Shown here: positions 13,124 to 26,044 of the stretch, in pieces
How the letters are laid out: the number at the start of each line of letters is the position of its first letter
How positions within the stretch are numbered: the first letter of the stretch is position 1
From: Marsupella aquatica
Lineage: Eukaryota > Marchantiophyta
DNA length: 64,000 nt
Reading direction: 5' to 3'
Assembly: GCA_973895155.1 (NCBI GenBank)
Contig: OZ316896.1
Location: forward strand, 15,810,001 to 15,874,000
The notes under the pieces: generated by a model
Told to the model about the DNA's origin: nothing
Database searches by the model: none
The model's input: the letters and a program-made list of their open reading frames with translations, nothing else
Program-made: the position numbers and the translations under genes

Positions 13124-16100
13124 TCATTGGGGCGTATTAATGCTTGATCCTGCAGTGTGGAGAAGTACTGCCTTGATCTCATCAGGGCCCACATTTGCCT
13201 CCTTCGATTGCTGCAAGCATACCAATTAGTAAACTGTCAGTTAATAATTAGAGTACCTCAAAATGAGAACAAAACCGTGTCAGGTTTTGCGCGCCGCGGA
13301 GTCGCTTTGGGTACTGCTTCAGTAATTTCTAGTGTATTTCGTTTCATCGAATCAGACAGAAAGCCGCTAAAGATTTCGTCATTGAGTCGTCAATAGCATT
13401 TCTGATCTTCAGAAGTTTCAGTTGCCTGATCAAATTCGACGTCCATCATTGTCGAGAACGAACCTACCACGAAAGGCCTTGCGTCTAGATGCAAGGAAAA
13501 AGCTAAATGCTTAGATCCTACGAGATAGTTTGTATACCTCTGCCTTGAAGACATCCAGGGCAAAGCCATTGAAACAGCTGATAACTGCTTGCTGCACATC
13601 AAGTCCAAGTCCATCCAATGCACGCATCGTAGATAGGAGGAGGCCTGGTCTTCTTTGACAAAACATGTGAATGTTCAGTGCTCTCCCCTCCCGGGTCCTT
13701 ACTTCAACCTGAGTTTGAAAAACAGTTAAATTTTACATCAGAATGAGGATCACAGTTTTCATCTAGCTGCACACAGCAGCTGAGTTCTTCGTTGGCATAT
13801 CAAACACGTTCAGAGACTGGCGGGCAATGCTCTGTCAAAGGGAAGAATTTTGCAAGAGGGCTCACCCTGGCCGGCTGGGCATCTGGGCTAGGCAGCGAAG
13901 ATGGAGGTTCTTCCTTCACACGGCTTACTAGATTCGGTACAGGGGGAGGCAAGGCTGGAGGGCTTGGCGGGGGCCTTTCCACAGGTGTTGCCTCCAGCTC
14001 GGTGTGCAGGTCATTGATTCGCTGCAGCAATTCCTTTAAATACTCAATCGCATCTCCTAGTATTGATGCTCGATCCATCTGTGTACAGTACGAAATCCGT
14101 AAAACTTGTTAGCTTGCACCAAGTAGACAGAGAAATGACCATCTGGAAGAGTAATCTGTGAGACAGAACACATTAGTAGCACCCATTCCTTGTTCCCCCG
14201 CAGCCTAAACTAAAGATCACTCTTTTAAACGAACAATCCCTTTCAGCACAAGTAACACGTGTCCAACTGGTTGCCACCAGGTGGGTTCATGCAATCGCAG
14301 CCTCTAGAAAAGTAGTTCAGTTCTCTGTCACTACCGTATTGGGAAAATTCGGTTGAGCGAATTCCCAAATGCTCAGGGTGAATTTATCACTTGATAACAG
14401 CGTAACAACAGTCAAGTAGCAAAGTACTAGGGTATTCTTTCAAGACAACAAAAGTAGGTAAGGAGTTCCAAATCTTTGGAGGAACGGTTGTAAAGTAGAG
14501 CTTGGCTACATGCAAAGTAAACTTGTTGACCTCATTCAAAATGATGCTTATATGCAACGGTTAAAATACTTTTTCGCGTTGGTTCAACAAGTGCAGAATG
14601 GATCCGCCCCAGACAGGGTCAACACTGTCGGGAACGCGCGCAGTCTTCAAAAAACTTAACAGGGAAAACTGAACATCCAGTGGAGATGACTTTGCGCTTA
14701 ATGAAGGGGAGAAGTTAATGTCGAGAAGATGGCGATGACCAACGAGGCTGAATTATCGTGAGAAGGAGGGGAGCACGGAGGACAAACACACCTTGGTGAT
14801 TTTCGGTACCACCGAACGTAGCATGTAGAGACGATCATTGAGTTTTTTCCGGCGTCTCCGTTCTGCCATCAAGTTTTTTGCAGGCAACCCTTTCTTTCCT
14901 TTTCCCTTTTCCCCGGACAGACCACCACCATGCACCAGTTGCCCGCCAGCGGCACCTCTCTCCATTCCTGTTGTGTCATCCGTTTCATACAGTACACCAG
15001 ATCCATCCCCACTCTCATCCATATCGTCATCCTCTTTATCGTCTTCTTGGTCCAGCTGTTGGTCTTCATCGATGCCGAAATCCACCATGTTATCAGAATC
15101 TACGGGTTGAGGTGGTTTCCTGACGTCCTTCATGGACGAGGAGCTCGGTAAGACTGTGTTGCTGTTGTTTCCCTTAATGTTGGGGCTTTCCTCGTCCGGC
15201 ATGTCCAAGGAGGAATCATTAGAGGCAGAAGTTACAACTTGAGGGGGAGACTTGATTGTGGGAGAAGGTGCTCCCCCGGGAACTGAGTGACGAGACGCAG
15301 CCCTCTTCTGAAACAGAGTTTGCTGGTGTTGTTTGGTGCCTCCTGCGGAAGGAGAAGCTGTAGCTCCTTCGATTGCTAACCTGTTCGTGGAGGGGCGGAA
15401 TGAGGATCTGTCCAAGTTCGAAGGCAGGGAATTATCCTTGTTCCCCCCGATAAGGTTCCTGCTGCTCAAACTCGAAGCATTATTAAAGCCATCCCCACCT
15501 AAACTACCAACAGTACCCATGGCAGGAGATGGAGTACCGAGACCCAGGCTACTGCTGAAGGGCGAATTTCCTCCAGCATTTGTGAAGCTGTTGTTAATAC
15601 CGGTGGTGAGAATGCTGCTCAAGTTGCCACCAAAATTGTGGGTGTTAAAGCCACTGTCACCCATGCTGGTGCCATTTGGACTAAGATTGTTGAGTAGCAC
15701 CCCTGTGGAGTTACGGTTTCCGAGTACATTATTACGCACAATGTGCCCAAGGCTGGGTAGAAGGCCTCCCACCAAACTATTGCTGTTCCCATTCCCACTC
15801 TGAGGTTCGAGCATCGCATTAGTCCCTCCTCCAAGACTCGCCGGCCCCCCACCAGTTTGCCTGCTAAAATTGCTCATCAGGGCAATTCCACCACTACCAT
15901 CAAATGGAAGCCCTCCACCCCCCTCTAAAAAGTTGGAAAGATTGGATCTGTTGTCGAGACCGTTGAAAGGTCTAGAAATATTCTGGGTCAGGAAAGACTG
16001 CAGGTGGGGAGAATCTAGATTGAAGTGAGATGAACCCACATTGTCTGCTTGCTGCTGTGAAGGTAGGGTAGATGCGTACGAAAGCTCCTTCATTTCATCC

Positions 16101-17102
16101 ATGAGGGAGTGTTCGGGTGTTGTGTACCAATCTTCGTCCAGGATGCCTTTCGAGAAGCTTGAGCTTGGCGGAAGACAGTCCTGCAAAGTACAACGGAGCC
16201 ACATTACTTTTGCTACATGGAAAGAGAAGAGACTAAGTTCAACTACAATGCCAATGGTAGCATTAATGCTACATTTCAGTATTACCGCATTTAAAATTCC
16301 CGATCACTCCCTAATAACAAATCTCTATGGAAATCCAGCATGCCCTTCAAAGTCGTCCAGCAGAGTGGACTGCCCCATTCATCTTGTCAAACTAAAAGAG
16401 CTAATTTTACGATACAAGGTAAACATACCTCGAGAAAATCTTAGGGCATACCTCTCTCCATGTGACTCCTACGAAGAATCAGACGCACAGACACCGTGCG
16501 AAAAGCAATCACTTAAGCTTCCTTTTGACATGAATCCTGTGAACGCCAACAAAGAATGGATGCGGACTAACCTTCATGAGGGAAGGCTCGTTCGACGTTG
16601 GGCTGGAGCAGCTAGTTATAGGTCTCCATCTATGGTCATCTTCTAATCCTGGAATCGAACCAGAGCCAGAAATCCTGTTCAGCCGCACACCCACGTAAGA
16701 TCCATTAGGCTGGTAATTCGATAATGAACACTGTCTGTGGATCAGAGGGACAGAATTACTTCGGATTACTCCTTCATCCTTCGTTCCGACAAGATTTTGA
16801 TATCGCTGAGAATATTCAAAGCCAACCAGCCAACTACCGTGATGATCTCACCCTCATCAATCGTTGATCACTTCAAGACCGAAAAGTTCACTGAGGTGGA
16901 CCCCTCTCGATGACCTTAATGAATCCCGCTGGACTTTAACTTTGTTCATCTCTCCCTCATTGACAAGGCAACAACAGACTTTGCACATTGAAATGATCGA
17001 GCTCGTGCATTTCATAGAGATTGCTCAGCAGAAATCGGGATACCTTGCAGAAGAGTTGCCAGCCATCCACCCTCCTCCTCCAGTAGCTCTGGTGGGAGTC
17101 AT
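13124..17102 (-). CDS. ICE1/SCREAM-like bHLH transcription factor, complete
   Basis: ICE1/SCRM proteins are MYC-like nuclear bHLH factors that partner stomatal bHLHs and act in cold responses. Six exons: 17102-17044, 16833-16572, 16180-14792, 14078-13866, 13708-13538 and 13210-13124 (TGA), giving 726 aa against 494 in Arabidopsis ICE1. The start is the first Met after an in-frame TAA and gives a Gly/Trp-rich N-terminus (GGGGWMAGN) like ICE1. The N-terminal half is long and Asn/Gly/Ser-rich. A docking-type LFQKRAASR motif lies near residue 399, an acidic stretch at ~472-510, and the bHLH at ~545-595 (basic part [12 protein letters not shown], helix 2 [16 protein letters not shown]). [13 protein letters not shown] near residues 620-632 corresponds to the region holding the ICE1 SUMO site. 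The C-terminal ACT-like domain is at ~642-720 ([41 protein letters not shown]). The intron within the bHLH falls at the same place as in ICE1 (after KITK). Whether it is the ICE1 or SCRM2 orthologue cannot be decided here. Confidence 0.94.
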
Positions 17103-19384
17103 TTCGCTACGCTGGAAGTGATGTGCCACTTACTGGGCCATGATCACCACTATGATCCCAGCATTGCCTCTCCCAACAAGCTCCCTAATTCTCAATCACC
17201 TGACCCTCCAGGCTACCAAACTAGGTGAAGCCCCACGTTCAGAGGTCCTTATTTGCACTGGGAAAAATTGGATGGTCGCTCGGGTATGTAAGCTTAACAA
17301 GTCAATGCCGTCATGCCTTCTATTGTTTTAACACTACGTGCGAAGGAAACGAGAGCAGGCTGCCGCCTTGGGACAGCTTCTAGTGCTGCAGATCGAATAA
17401 AATGGAATAGGACCCAGCATTCTACGCTCTAGTGGCTGGATGAGAGTAGGCGCTCATCCATGCTTCTTTCCATTTACACTCCTGCCCTTACCTGAAACGA
17501 TTCTAGGCACCCTTCACGAATTGCTGGACACCCCTTGCTTAGAATGAACTCGCTCTCACCCAACCCCACTCAGCCCAGACCAACTCTACCAATAAATGCT
17601 GTTGCGCTCTTGGGATCTCAGTTTTCGTGTTTTCCTGCGACTGTGCTGTAACGAGTTGTTCATCTGACAACCATGAACAAAAGGCTGTAAGATACATCCT
17701 CGACTCCAAGCCACCCACATTCTTCCTTGATCCACATTCGAGTTCTTGTCTATGCGTCTCACGTTCACACCCAGCACACCTTTGTGTCCAGTCCGGTGCC
17801 ACGCATTCAGTCTCAAGTTCCCCCTCGCCCCCCTACCACTGCAAGTGCTGGCACTCCACTCTGTCTCTCCTGCCAACGGTTTACCCTCCAAGAGCGAAAC
17901 GGCCCAATCTCTGCGCTTTGATGTCAGGACAGGGGTCCAGTCGAAAGCAGTTTCTAGGAGAGAGAGACAGGATGAGAAAAGAACTTCTGTCTACCTTTCT
18001 TGTTTTATTTATTACAGTTAAGTAACGTGCCAGTACGATAGGATTTTATTTACAGGTGGTTCAGGACTACCGTATTTCATCAATCTGTCAGTCAGTTATT
18101 CTCTCTCACTCATGCACCACTTTAGACAGCCACTCAGCTTTGTTTTCTCTTCGTCTTTCACTCTTCTGCTCCATTTCCTCCTCTTCCGCGAACTCCTAAA
18201 CTTACTACAGTACCTCATCTCCGACTCTCCAAGCCACCTCGTCCAAATCTCCATATCTCTCGAGTACAGTACCTCCTCTCCTCCAACCTCCCTCCATTCC
18301 TTTTCCTTCACTCAATACTGTACCTTCATGATCATGATGTACTTCTACTATTGTCCTCCTCTCCAGTTCTCCTCCTCCAACCCCGTCATTCTGCACTCCT
18401 GGTTCATGTCACCGTCACATCAATACATCAATTCATCGCCTCGCATTGTATTTGCCTTCCAGTTGGGCAGCTCGAGAGCATAGCGAGGAATGGTAAAGTA
18501 CACAGGACAGAGCAAGGCAAACGAAAGCATCCAGAGCAGAGGAAGGCAGAGTAATAAAAGTACAAAGAGCAAGGCAGAGGAAGGTATACAGAGTGACGGA
18601 CCACAGAGTACTACGTAGTCCTACTCTACAGATCATACCGAAAACTGCTGTCACACAGTACGACCGTAGTGCAGTACTGTACGGTGGTGGGGGAAATGTA
18701 CTTTACCGAAGGACAGTCCTTTGCTTGCAAGGAGATTCAGAAAGGACAAATCAGTTACACGGCCAAATTTAGATGTAGCGGGGCCCACTCAATACATCCC
18801 ATCACGGCGCATCTTCCCCCAACTCGATGCTTCGAATCATCACAGATTTACAGTCTTTACAAAATCGGTGACTAGGGGCCTCTGTAATCATCGAAATCAT
18901 TTTCACGCATTACTACGAGCAGCTTGATTGTTTTTCTTAGGGCCCTTTCCCCTTTTTTTACTCCCTTCATTGGGTTGCTTTGTAATGGGGATCATGTCTC
19001 CAGATTCTACATTTTTTCGCTCTTGAGCACTGTGATAAAGCTTGATTATCTTTTCCTTGAACGTAAATAGTGACTAAACACCCTAAAAATTCCTAACAAA
19101 TTAAAATTCGAAAATAAAGATGAAGACAAGAAAAAACTTGAAAAAAAGGGATACTATGCTATTTTTGTGTTTGCCCTCATTTTTAGTTTTGTCCAATCTC
19201 ATTTTAGTTTTTATTTAGAATCATTATCAGTTTTGTTCTTAATTAGAGTCAATGTCAATTTGTTCATTTTTTCACTATCCCTGTTATTTGCCCACCCTCA
19301 CTTTCAGTTTGGTCATTATTAAGAGTTATAGTCTAGACTCTGCCCTTCAAGGTAGCTTTGGATCACGCTTTATTAGTAAGATTG

Positions 19385-21215
19385 TTGTGCGATTATCACT
19401 CTTGAATGATTGATTTAATTAAATGCAAGGTAGAAGCAAAAATGTCCAGGGCTTCCAAAATTGTGTGCTGGAATAGACTTGAGAAAAGATCCCATGCACT
19501 ACAGTTGGCTCTGTCTAAGTGCACCGTCCATAAGCACATTACCTGGTTAAGTGCAGGGCATCCTCTTCTTCCCTTTTATTTTACATGGAATCAGGGCTTT
19601 TTAATCATCTTTTCTAAGTGCACAAGACTTGAAATCATTTCGCTGAACAACAACTTTGTAAGCGCTTACCCAGTTACCATTGATAAGCCTATATAAGCGT
19701 CAGTGATACACAATCCCATAAAATTGCATGCCTATTCTTAGTAGAGTTCAATCACTTAGGGGTTTTGGGCACACAATTTACGGCAGGAATACTAGGCCCT
19801 AGGCTGCTCATTGACAGAGAGGCTCATTACACATTTAACAAAGAGATATAAGTCATGTACACTTATCAAGAAGTGCGCTTTTTTTTGGGGGGGGGGTGTG
19901 CAAGTATGGCTCTCGGACTATTGATTAAAATGCATATTGGATAAAAAATGTCAATTTTTTGGAAATTGTATGGTAGACTAAGATTTTGGAATAATCTCAT
20001 GCACTACTGCAAATATAGCATGTTATCCTGGAGAGCATGTGCATTCTTCATTGTTTGTCTTGGATCGATGTGTAAGTGACTCTTTCTTTAGGATAAGATA
20101 CAAGTGTTAAAATAAAATACATGGAAAGAAATTATAATCGTTAAGAATGAGTGGGATAAATACAAGAGTAGATGCAAAGATTTGTACATAGGAAAGCAAG
20201 GTCTATTGTACAAGGTACTAGGTGGTGCACATAAGGTACCGATCTTCAATTACCTTACTCACGACACACAATTCAATCAGAAGTATGAAAGAAAACCAGG
20301 AGAGTAACTTAAGACATGAGGTGTTCACATTGTTAAGAATTATTTCTCTCACCATGATAAGCGATAAAGCTTCTCTCAAGTGATAGAAAGTCATTGAAAG
20401 GGATTGGATTCACACTATTGAAATCCAAAATTAGTAGGAAAGTAGAAACAAAAGCCCAGATGGACCTAGACATTGTCCCTGCCCGTCCCCATGGACTGCT
20501 AAAGTGATTGTCGCAAAGAAAAAGGAACCGGTCGCGGATCGGAGTCGACAACTTGATACCTTGGAAATAATATAGTCAAGACGTCATGGTGATCCTGAGT
20601 GACAGCATCTTTTAGGTTCAAGGTCATCAAGTCATCAAGTTTCCAAGCAAACTGGTTTGATAATGTAAATGAAATGGGTTGCAAATGGGAAGGAGACCGT
20701 TTACAGATCACATTTCAATCTAAAGTGTAAATAGTGTTATCTGAATCAGTTTGAATGTTCTAAGCAAGTCCATCCAAGCTTTACCGGTCCATTTGGGCTT
20801 CATAGACAAAGTGGAGGTCCATCCGGGCTTCAGTTTTAGGAAAGTAATTAGGGTCCCAAAATTAATTCAAAATCTAAATAATATAAATGATGCACTTTGT
20901 TCAGGTACATTGAAATAAAAATATACTACATAAATATGAATAAGACAAATATAAAGATGGATTCACCATTATAGCAACATCAAAATTTGGATTTTTTTGT
21001 GAGCATCGCGCTCTATGGATTGATTTGAATGCACAATGTAATAAAAATGTCCAGGGAATCAAAATTTGTGTTGTCAATTATAAATTTAGAAAACAAATCC
21101 CAATACCCTGCTGCAGTTATTGTTTTGCAAACATGACCCTCGATTGATTGATTTAAATACACGGTAAAACCCAAAATGTCCATGGATCCAAAAATTGTGG
21201 GGTCAAGTAGTATTG
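19385..21215. repeat. Four scattered copies of a ~115-bp AT-rich repeat
   Basis: Related blocks lie near 19385-19505, 19905-20020, 21000-21120 and 21130-21215. They share the succession ATTGATTTAA, AATGTCCA.GG, CCAAAATTGTG and, in longer copies, CCCATGCACTACT or CCCAATACCC. The last two are adjacent, suggesting local tandem duplication of a longer repeat unit. I cannot assign them to a known transposon class. Confidence 0.55.
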
Positions 21216-23151
21216 TGCTACAAGGCAATTTAGAAATTGGACCCTCTTAACTTAACAACATCTTTTGATCATTCTTTAAAACAGAAAGTATTTTTCGATG
21301 CCATTCTTTGTCCAACTGGCAAAATAGCTACTTTAAATTTTGACTCCAACACCCAAGAATTTAACATAAGATATGGTTTTTCACACGCAGTGAAACGAGT
21401 ACTATGGCACCTGTCTACCTTATTCAAGAACTGTGCTTTAAACCACCACTGGCAGCAGTGTCCAAAACTTCTCACTTTTTCACATGAATCTCCTCTACCA
21501 TGAGACTTTGCTCCACAATTTTGGGGAAAAACACTAAAAATGGTGAAATATGTGTAATCACATTTTTGTCTTGGCTAGTGGCTGTTTAAGGACACACAAG
21601 TGTGTTTGACCTCTACGAGTTTCTCAGAGGCTACCAAGACGCTGGTCGCAAGCCGCAATTTTTTTTTCAAATTTTCTGTTCAACTCAAAACAATCCAACT
21701 ATCTGCAATGAAATCCCGTCACGGGGACTAAACTTTGATTGATATATGTAAGAAATCTTAACAGAAGCTCTCATAATGAGCTTAAGGGAAGAAAAAAGAA
21801 TACTTCAACCTGTGAGCAATTCAAAGATAATTGTCTAAATCATACCTTGGACTGGCAGGCAATGAATTGCTAAAAATACTACAGCAGTGAATTGCTAAAA
21901 ATCATGAACAATAATGTACTCTAGAATACACAGTGAGCTGTTGTAGTACTCACTGTGAATTCATGAATATAAAAATGGTACATGCTACCCTAATATAAAT
22001 AAACCCTTGAATATAAAATGTATGTGTCATATCCTATCCTATATAGTATAACTGGCCTTAAGCGTCATCGGGGTCCAAATTTGTCTCTCAACCCTAAAAC
22101 AAGTCAAACCGTGCATTAAGACAAAACGTTTGGGCAAACTCTCTTTGACTATACTCTTTGTCATTTGTGACCACTTCCATACAAAGTCAGAATTGCCCTT
22201 GTCAACACGACCATTTCTCAATGATTTCCATTATCTAAACAAATAATCAATCAAATTGGTAAATAACCTGTCTTGATCTCAAAACTCTCAAGACCATTGT
22301 CTTGCATCAAGCTCAACAGTTGTTAGCAAGTAGGTCAATCGATAAAGCCTCCTAGGCCCACATGGCTTTGCCAAAAGCAAAAGCTAAGGTCAACATCACT
22401 GTTTGTCAATGGTTGACCACCCTCCCTTCTAGACATGCCCATGACCCAAAGTTTAGTTTGTCACAAGCTTGTAGTAACACCCCGGTTTTTGGCTATTTGA
22501 TTCCTAGCTCTTGGCCACCTCTTGGCAGAACCCTTTATGCTCAAGCTCTTATTATGTATCCGTTCTATATTGCGACGACATCCCCTTGGGTTTACTTGGT
22601 TCTACCTCCCAACATCAGGCTCTCATAAGAACTAGATGCGGTTTGGTCATTGTTCAACTTTGGATAGGCAAGAAAAATTCCCCCATTGCAAGCCTTAAAA
22701 CCAAAACCATCCAATGCACAATTAGAGAGCACCATGAGGTATATTTCTTTATTAGATTTCCAACGAGCCCAAACACTCCTCCAACAGAAGTCCAGTCACC
22801 AAGTTATGTATGATTTCGCTCTAAAACTCAGAACGACATATCTTTGTTGATCGCGATCAGCTCGATCTCAAACTCGAGAGAATCACTCCCCTTATGTATG
22901 CTTGTAGAGACTTGCCACCCTCGGACCAGCTTTGGTCCCCTATCTTTGGCCCCCTACTCAAGGATCAATGGGCCCCGCCACATAGATTGGATCACATGAG
23001 TAACTGCTCTTGGGCTATAGGGATGGTAGTGGCTGGAAGCTTTACAATTGGGTGAAGACTATAGAAGTTGTAGTCTACATCACATAGGAAAGTATCAAAC
23101 CTCAATTAATTATTCCATCTGACTCACGAAGAACAAGTTGTTCCCCTATAG

Positions 23152-23900
23152 TTAGTTTGGCCTTACTAAGGTTAGTTAAGGCCCACACATCTTAGCCTTG
23201 GGAAGGAGAACATTTTTTCCCTCATTCTTCACATGTACTATCATATATTATGGATCCTTCAGGAGTTTCTTCATGTGCTCGTGGTGTCTCATCGGTGTAG
23301 TTTATGATTGAGTGTACTCTCATGTTCCGCATTTACTATCTAGTCTAAGCTAACGGTTTTGCACAAGTGATATGAGAGCTTTGTGTTTGACGTCTGGTTG
23401 ATTGGGCCAAAATGAAGACTATGTAGATATGTTACTTTGTTATATATTGTGTATGACTTATTGTGTGAACTAGACCCTAATGTTCTTATAAATATCAAAA
23501 TTTGATTTAAAAGACTTTATTGTTCTTCTCAAAAAAAATTTAAGTCTTCCCTTTGAACCAATAAAATGACCTTATGTTTCGTCGCACGTGATGTGCCATT
23601 TTTGTAGAAGTGAAACCCCCGAGGACTCAAGTTCATGACTTTAATTAGTTTGGCCTTACTAGTAGGGTTAGTTAACTCTTTATTACATTAGGATAAGATT
23701 GATTTAATTTAGGTCCAAACAACTCAACCCCCTTGGGGAGTATAGGTTGGAGGGAGAACATTCTCTCCCTCATTATTCACATGTATTCTCATATGCTATA
23801 GATCCTTCAGGAGTTTCTCCTTGTATTTGTGGTGTCTCAATGGTGTAGTGTATGATAGAGCGTACTCTCATGTTCCACAATTTTGCTATTTAGTCTAAGC
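23152..23900. repeat. Direct repeat pair, ~200-250 bp, flanking a dispersed 86-bp repeat
   Basis: Segments 23152-23350 and 23645-23900 share TTAGTTTGGCCTTACTA, GGAGAACATT..TCCCTCATT, GGATCCTTCAGGAGTTTCT, GTGTACTCTCATGTTCC and TAGTCTAAGC, with divergence and one insertion. Between them, at 23535-23620, is a block whose inverted copy occurs at 37821-37908. The direct-repeat arrangement resembles the ends of a short retroelement (LTR or TRIM type), but I saw no primer-binding site or polypurine tract. Confidence 0.55.
23535..23620 (+). repeat. Dispersed 86-bp repeat, copy 1
   Basis: Contains AAGTCTTCCCTTTGAACCA, TAAAATGACCTTAT, TCGTCGCACGTGA and GAAGTGAAACCCCC. The reverse complement recurs at 37821-37908 with few changes, 14 kb away. 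This is probably a terminal or internal part of a repeat family. Confidence 0.8.
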
Positions 23901-24224
23901 CGGCAATTACTTTAATTTATAGAGATATAGATAAACAATTTGTAGATGCACCAGGTGCATTTTTCCTAGTCCTACCTGCTATTATGGCCTAATAAATATA
24001 CCCCAAAAATTTCCCCAGTAATTTAAAAATATAGCTCTCTTACTTATTTTCAGCAGTATATTGAGAAATATTTGAACTTTAAAAATACTCATTCTAGAAG
24101 ATAAACATACTTGTTCTCCTTTAAAATGTTTATTTTTGTTAATGAGTACATCCACCCTGCAAGGTACACTGAATGGTTCACAAATTTATCAAAAATACTT
24201 GTAAGATTCATGATTGAAATAAAT

Positions 24225-24372
24225 ATGGTGTAACCAATTGGCTAGGGGATTTGCCTGGAACTGAGAGGTCCCATGTTCAATCCACCCTCCACACATTGGG
24301 CTGTGGAGAGTACATGTGTGTGGGTGGGATGGGTTTTGCAGTTTTAGGGTCCCTAAACCCTAAACCCTAAAA
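24225..24372 (+). repeat. tRNA-derived SINE-like segment ending in telomere-like CCCTAAA repeats
   Basis: The stretch has an A-box-like block (TAACCAATTGGCTAGGGG) and about 35 bp downstream a B-box-like block (CATGTTCAATCC), the internal pol III promoter layout of tRNA genes. The intervening and following sequence does not fold into a full tRNA, so it is not a functional tRNA gene. It is followed at 24351-24371 by three CCCTAAA units. tRNA-derived SINE or tRNA relic is the best reading; family not identified. Confidence 0.5.
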
Positions 24373-24930
24373 GACCAACCGTTCGATTGATAGGAGTTGC
24401 GGGTGGTGTGTACTAAGAATAGGGACATACTCAAGGCAAGCTGGTGGTTCATGCACAACTCGGACTTCCTTATTTAAAGTTGCAATGATCTAACCATGAA
24501 ATTCTGAAAGGATATTCATCAATGTAGCCAGCATCAGGATCCATTTTGAAGTCCCTGCATCATTTCCACCTACATAAATTTTAAGTTGCAGCTACTCTAT
24601 TGGGATTTCATTTCCATTAGCCTTTTCCCACAAGTCAGTTTGATCGTTGTTCTGTGTTTCAGATCCTAACACGTGCTTCCTGTCCTTACAATTTGCTTCG
24701 CATATGGGTGATGGATCCACAGCATATCCGTGGACAGATGCAGTGTTGTGCGACTGTAGTCTTCATCTCTTCCCAATTACAAATACATAGAAACATACGA
24801 CCTCCATTGACAAAGATATGATAGGTAGTGGGTCTATTTACAATGCTAGGGCAATAAAGCCTCTGCAAGTATACTTTCGAATAGAATCAGGTACAGATGC
24901 TACTGAAAGGAGAACCACATCTCACTCATG

Positions 24931-25259
24931 CCCGGTTTGACCTTGCCCGTCAAACTGGGCGAAAATGGCCGGCAAATGGGCTACCTGGCACCCGGGCTCG
25001 GGAGTAGTCCGGGAGGGGTGGGTTCGGGTTTTGGGGGGGTGGGTTCGGGGGCGCTCTGGGGGCGCTCCGGGGGGGGGTGTTTCGGGGGGGTCCGGGGGGG
25101 AAGTTCGGGTTAGGGGTCTGGCCGGGGAGAGGCGGTCCGGGTTCAGGTGAGTTTGGGAAAATCTTTTCGAATATCCGTCAAATTGATCGTTTTTGGACCA
25201 TCATTTGACGATTTGTCGTGCCCGACAAGGCATCAAGATGCCCGTCAGGTTAAACCGGG
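24931..25259 (+). mobile_element. Non-autonomous TIR transposon with 8-bp target-site duplication, copy 1
   Basis: The element begins CCCGGTTTGACC and ends TTAAACCGGG, imperfect inverted ends of about 22 bp. It is flanked by the perfect 8-bp direct repeat CACTCATG at 24923-24930 and 25260-25267. Subterminal blocks (TTGCCCGTCAAACTGGGC on one side, GATGCCCGTCAGG on the other) are shared with a second copy at 36395-36924, which has its own different 8-bp duplication. The interior is a G-rich array of CCGGGGG/TTCGGG units. It encodes no transposase. An 8-bp duplication is typical of hAT and P superfamilies, but the TIR sequence is not one I recognise. Confidence 0.88.
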
Positions 25260-25615
25260 CACTCATGTCCTTTACGTGCACAACATTGATCACCTCTGCA
25301 AGGACACAAGGAGAGAGGACGTACAGGTGTGCACAAGGGAAAAACATGCTCAAGGTGATACTCTAAAAATTCACAAACTATGAGGTGTTTGTTCCCTCTC
25401 GTCTTGCTTCTTAAGGTACTACTCTCAGAGCTTAGAATCACGAGAGACCTTTATTCTTCTCTCGTCTTGCTTACTTGCCCCCCACAAAGAAAAAGTGAGG
25501 AGGAGACACCTTCCAATGTCAAGGGCGAGAATAATGATTAAGAATTGCCTCGAGGTCCGATTCGGTTTGCAGGAGGTTTGCGGGGAACATAGCCTGAAGG
25601 CAGGCGAGGAGAAGC

Positions 25616-26044
25616 TTACTTGCTTGGATCAGTTGGCAACGTCTTCACATGGCCTATCACAGAACCATCTACCTGTCTATCACTCCCACAACAAAAGGTC
25701 TCCTCATTTGTCCTGGATAGGCCACTTTGCCATGGATGGCACCATGTCCTGCAGCGTATTGGGGATCTGAGTGGGACTCCGTGGAAGTGAAGCTCCACAA
25801 AACAGCTACCCAGATTAACAAAAGAGTTGGAAGCGAATATCATCTTCCAACTATTTACAATTTCTTCACCGGCCACCATACGATCCAAATTCCAATCTTT
25901 AATCCTCATTAGCAACGAGTTTGCATAGCATCCTGTGCACCGGTTCGCCAAAACGTTTTGAATTTCGAATACCTTCCAAGTTGACAGATCTTGTCCACTT
26001 TCCCATACCAAGAGTGTAACACAACGTTGTTCAAGGTCGAACAA
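25616..26044 (-). other. 142-codon open frame, doubtful
   Basis: An open frame of 142 codons with no family resemblance that I can name and no clear intron signals tying it to other exons. ORFs of this length occur on the antisense strands of real genes in this window, so length alone is weak support. It lies downstream of the RMR gene on the same strand, but more than 1.3 kb past its stop codon. I list it only because the surrounding 1.5 kb has no other explanation. Confidence 0.15.

Noticed and set aside
15333-15803. 156-codon plus-strand ORF across the ICE coding exon
   Set aside because: Antisense to a well-supported exon; Pro/Leu-rich composition is the mirror of the Gly/Asn-rich sense strand.
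16181-16204. ATG at 16204 as the start of the bHLH protein (MWLRCTLQ...)
   Set aside because: Those bases form a splice acceptor (TTTGCAG before GACTGT). Two upstream exons join in frame and give an ICE1-like N-terminus.
24225-24300. Functional tRNA gene
   Set aside because: A- and B-box-like motifs exist but the acceptor and anticodon stems cannot be formed, so a relic or SINE is the better call.
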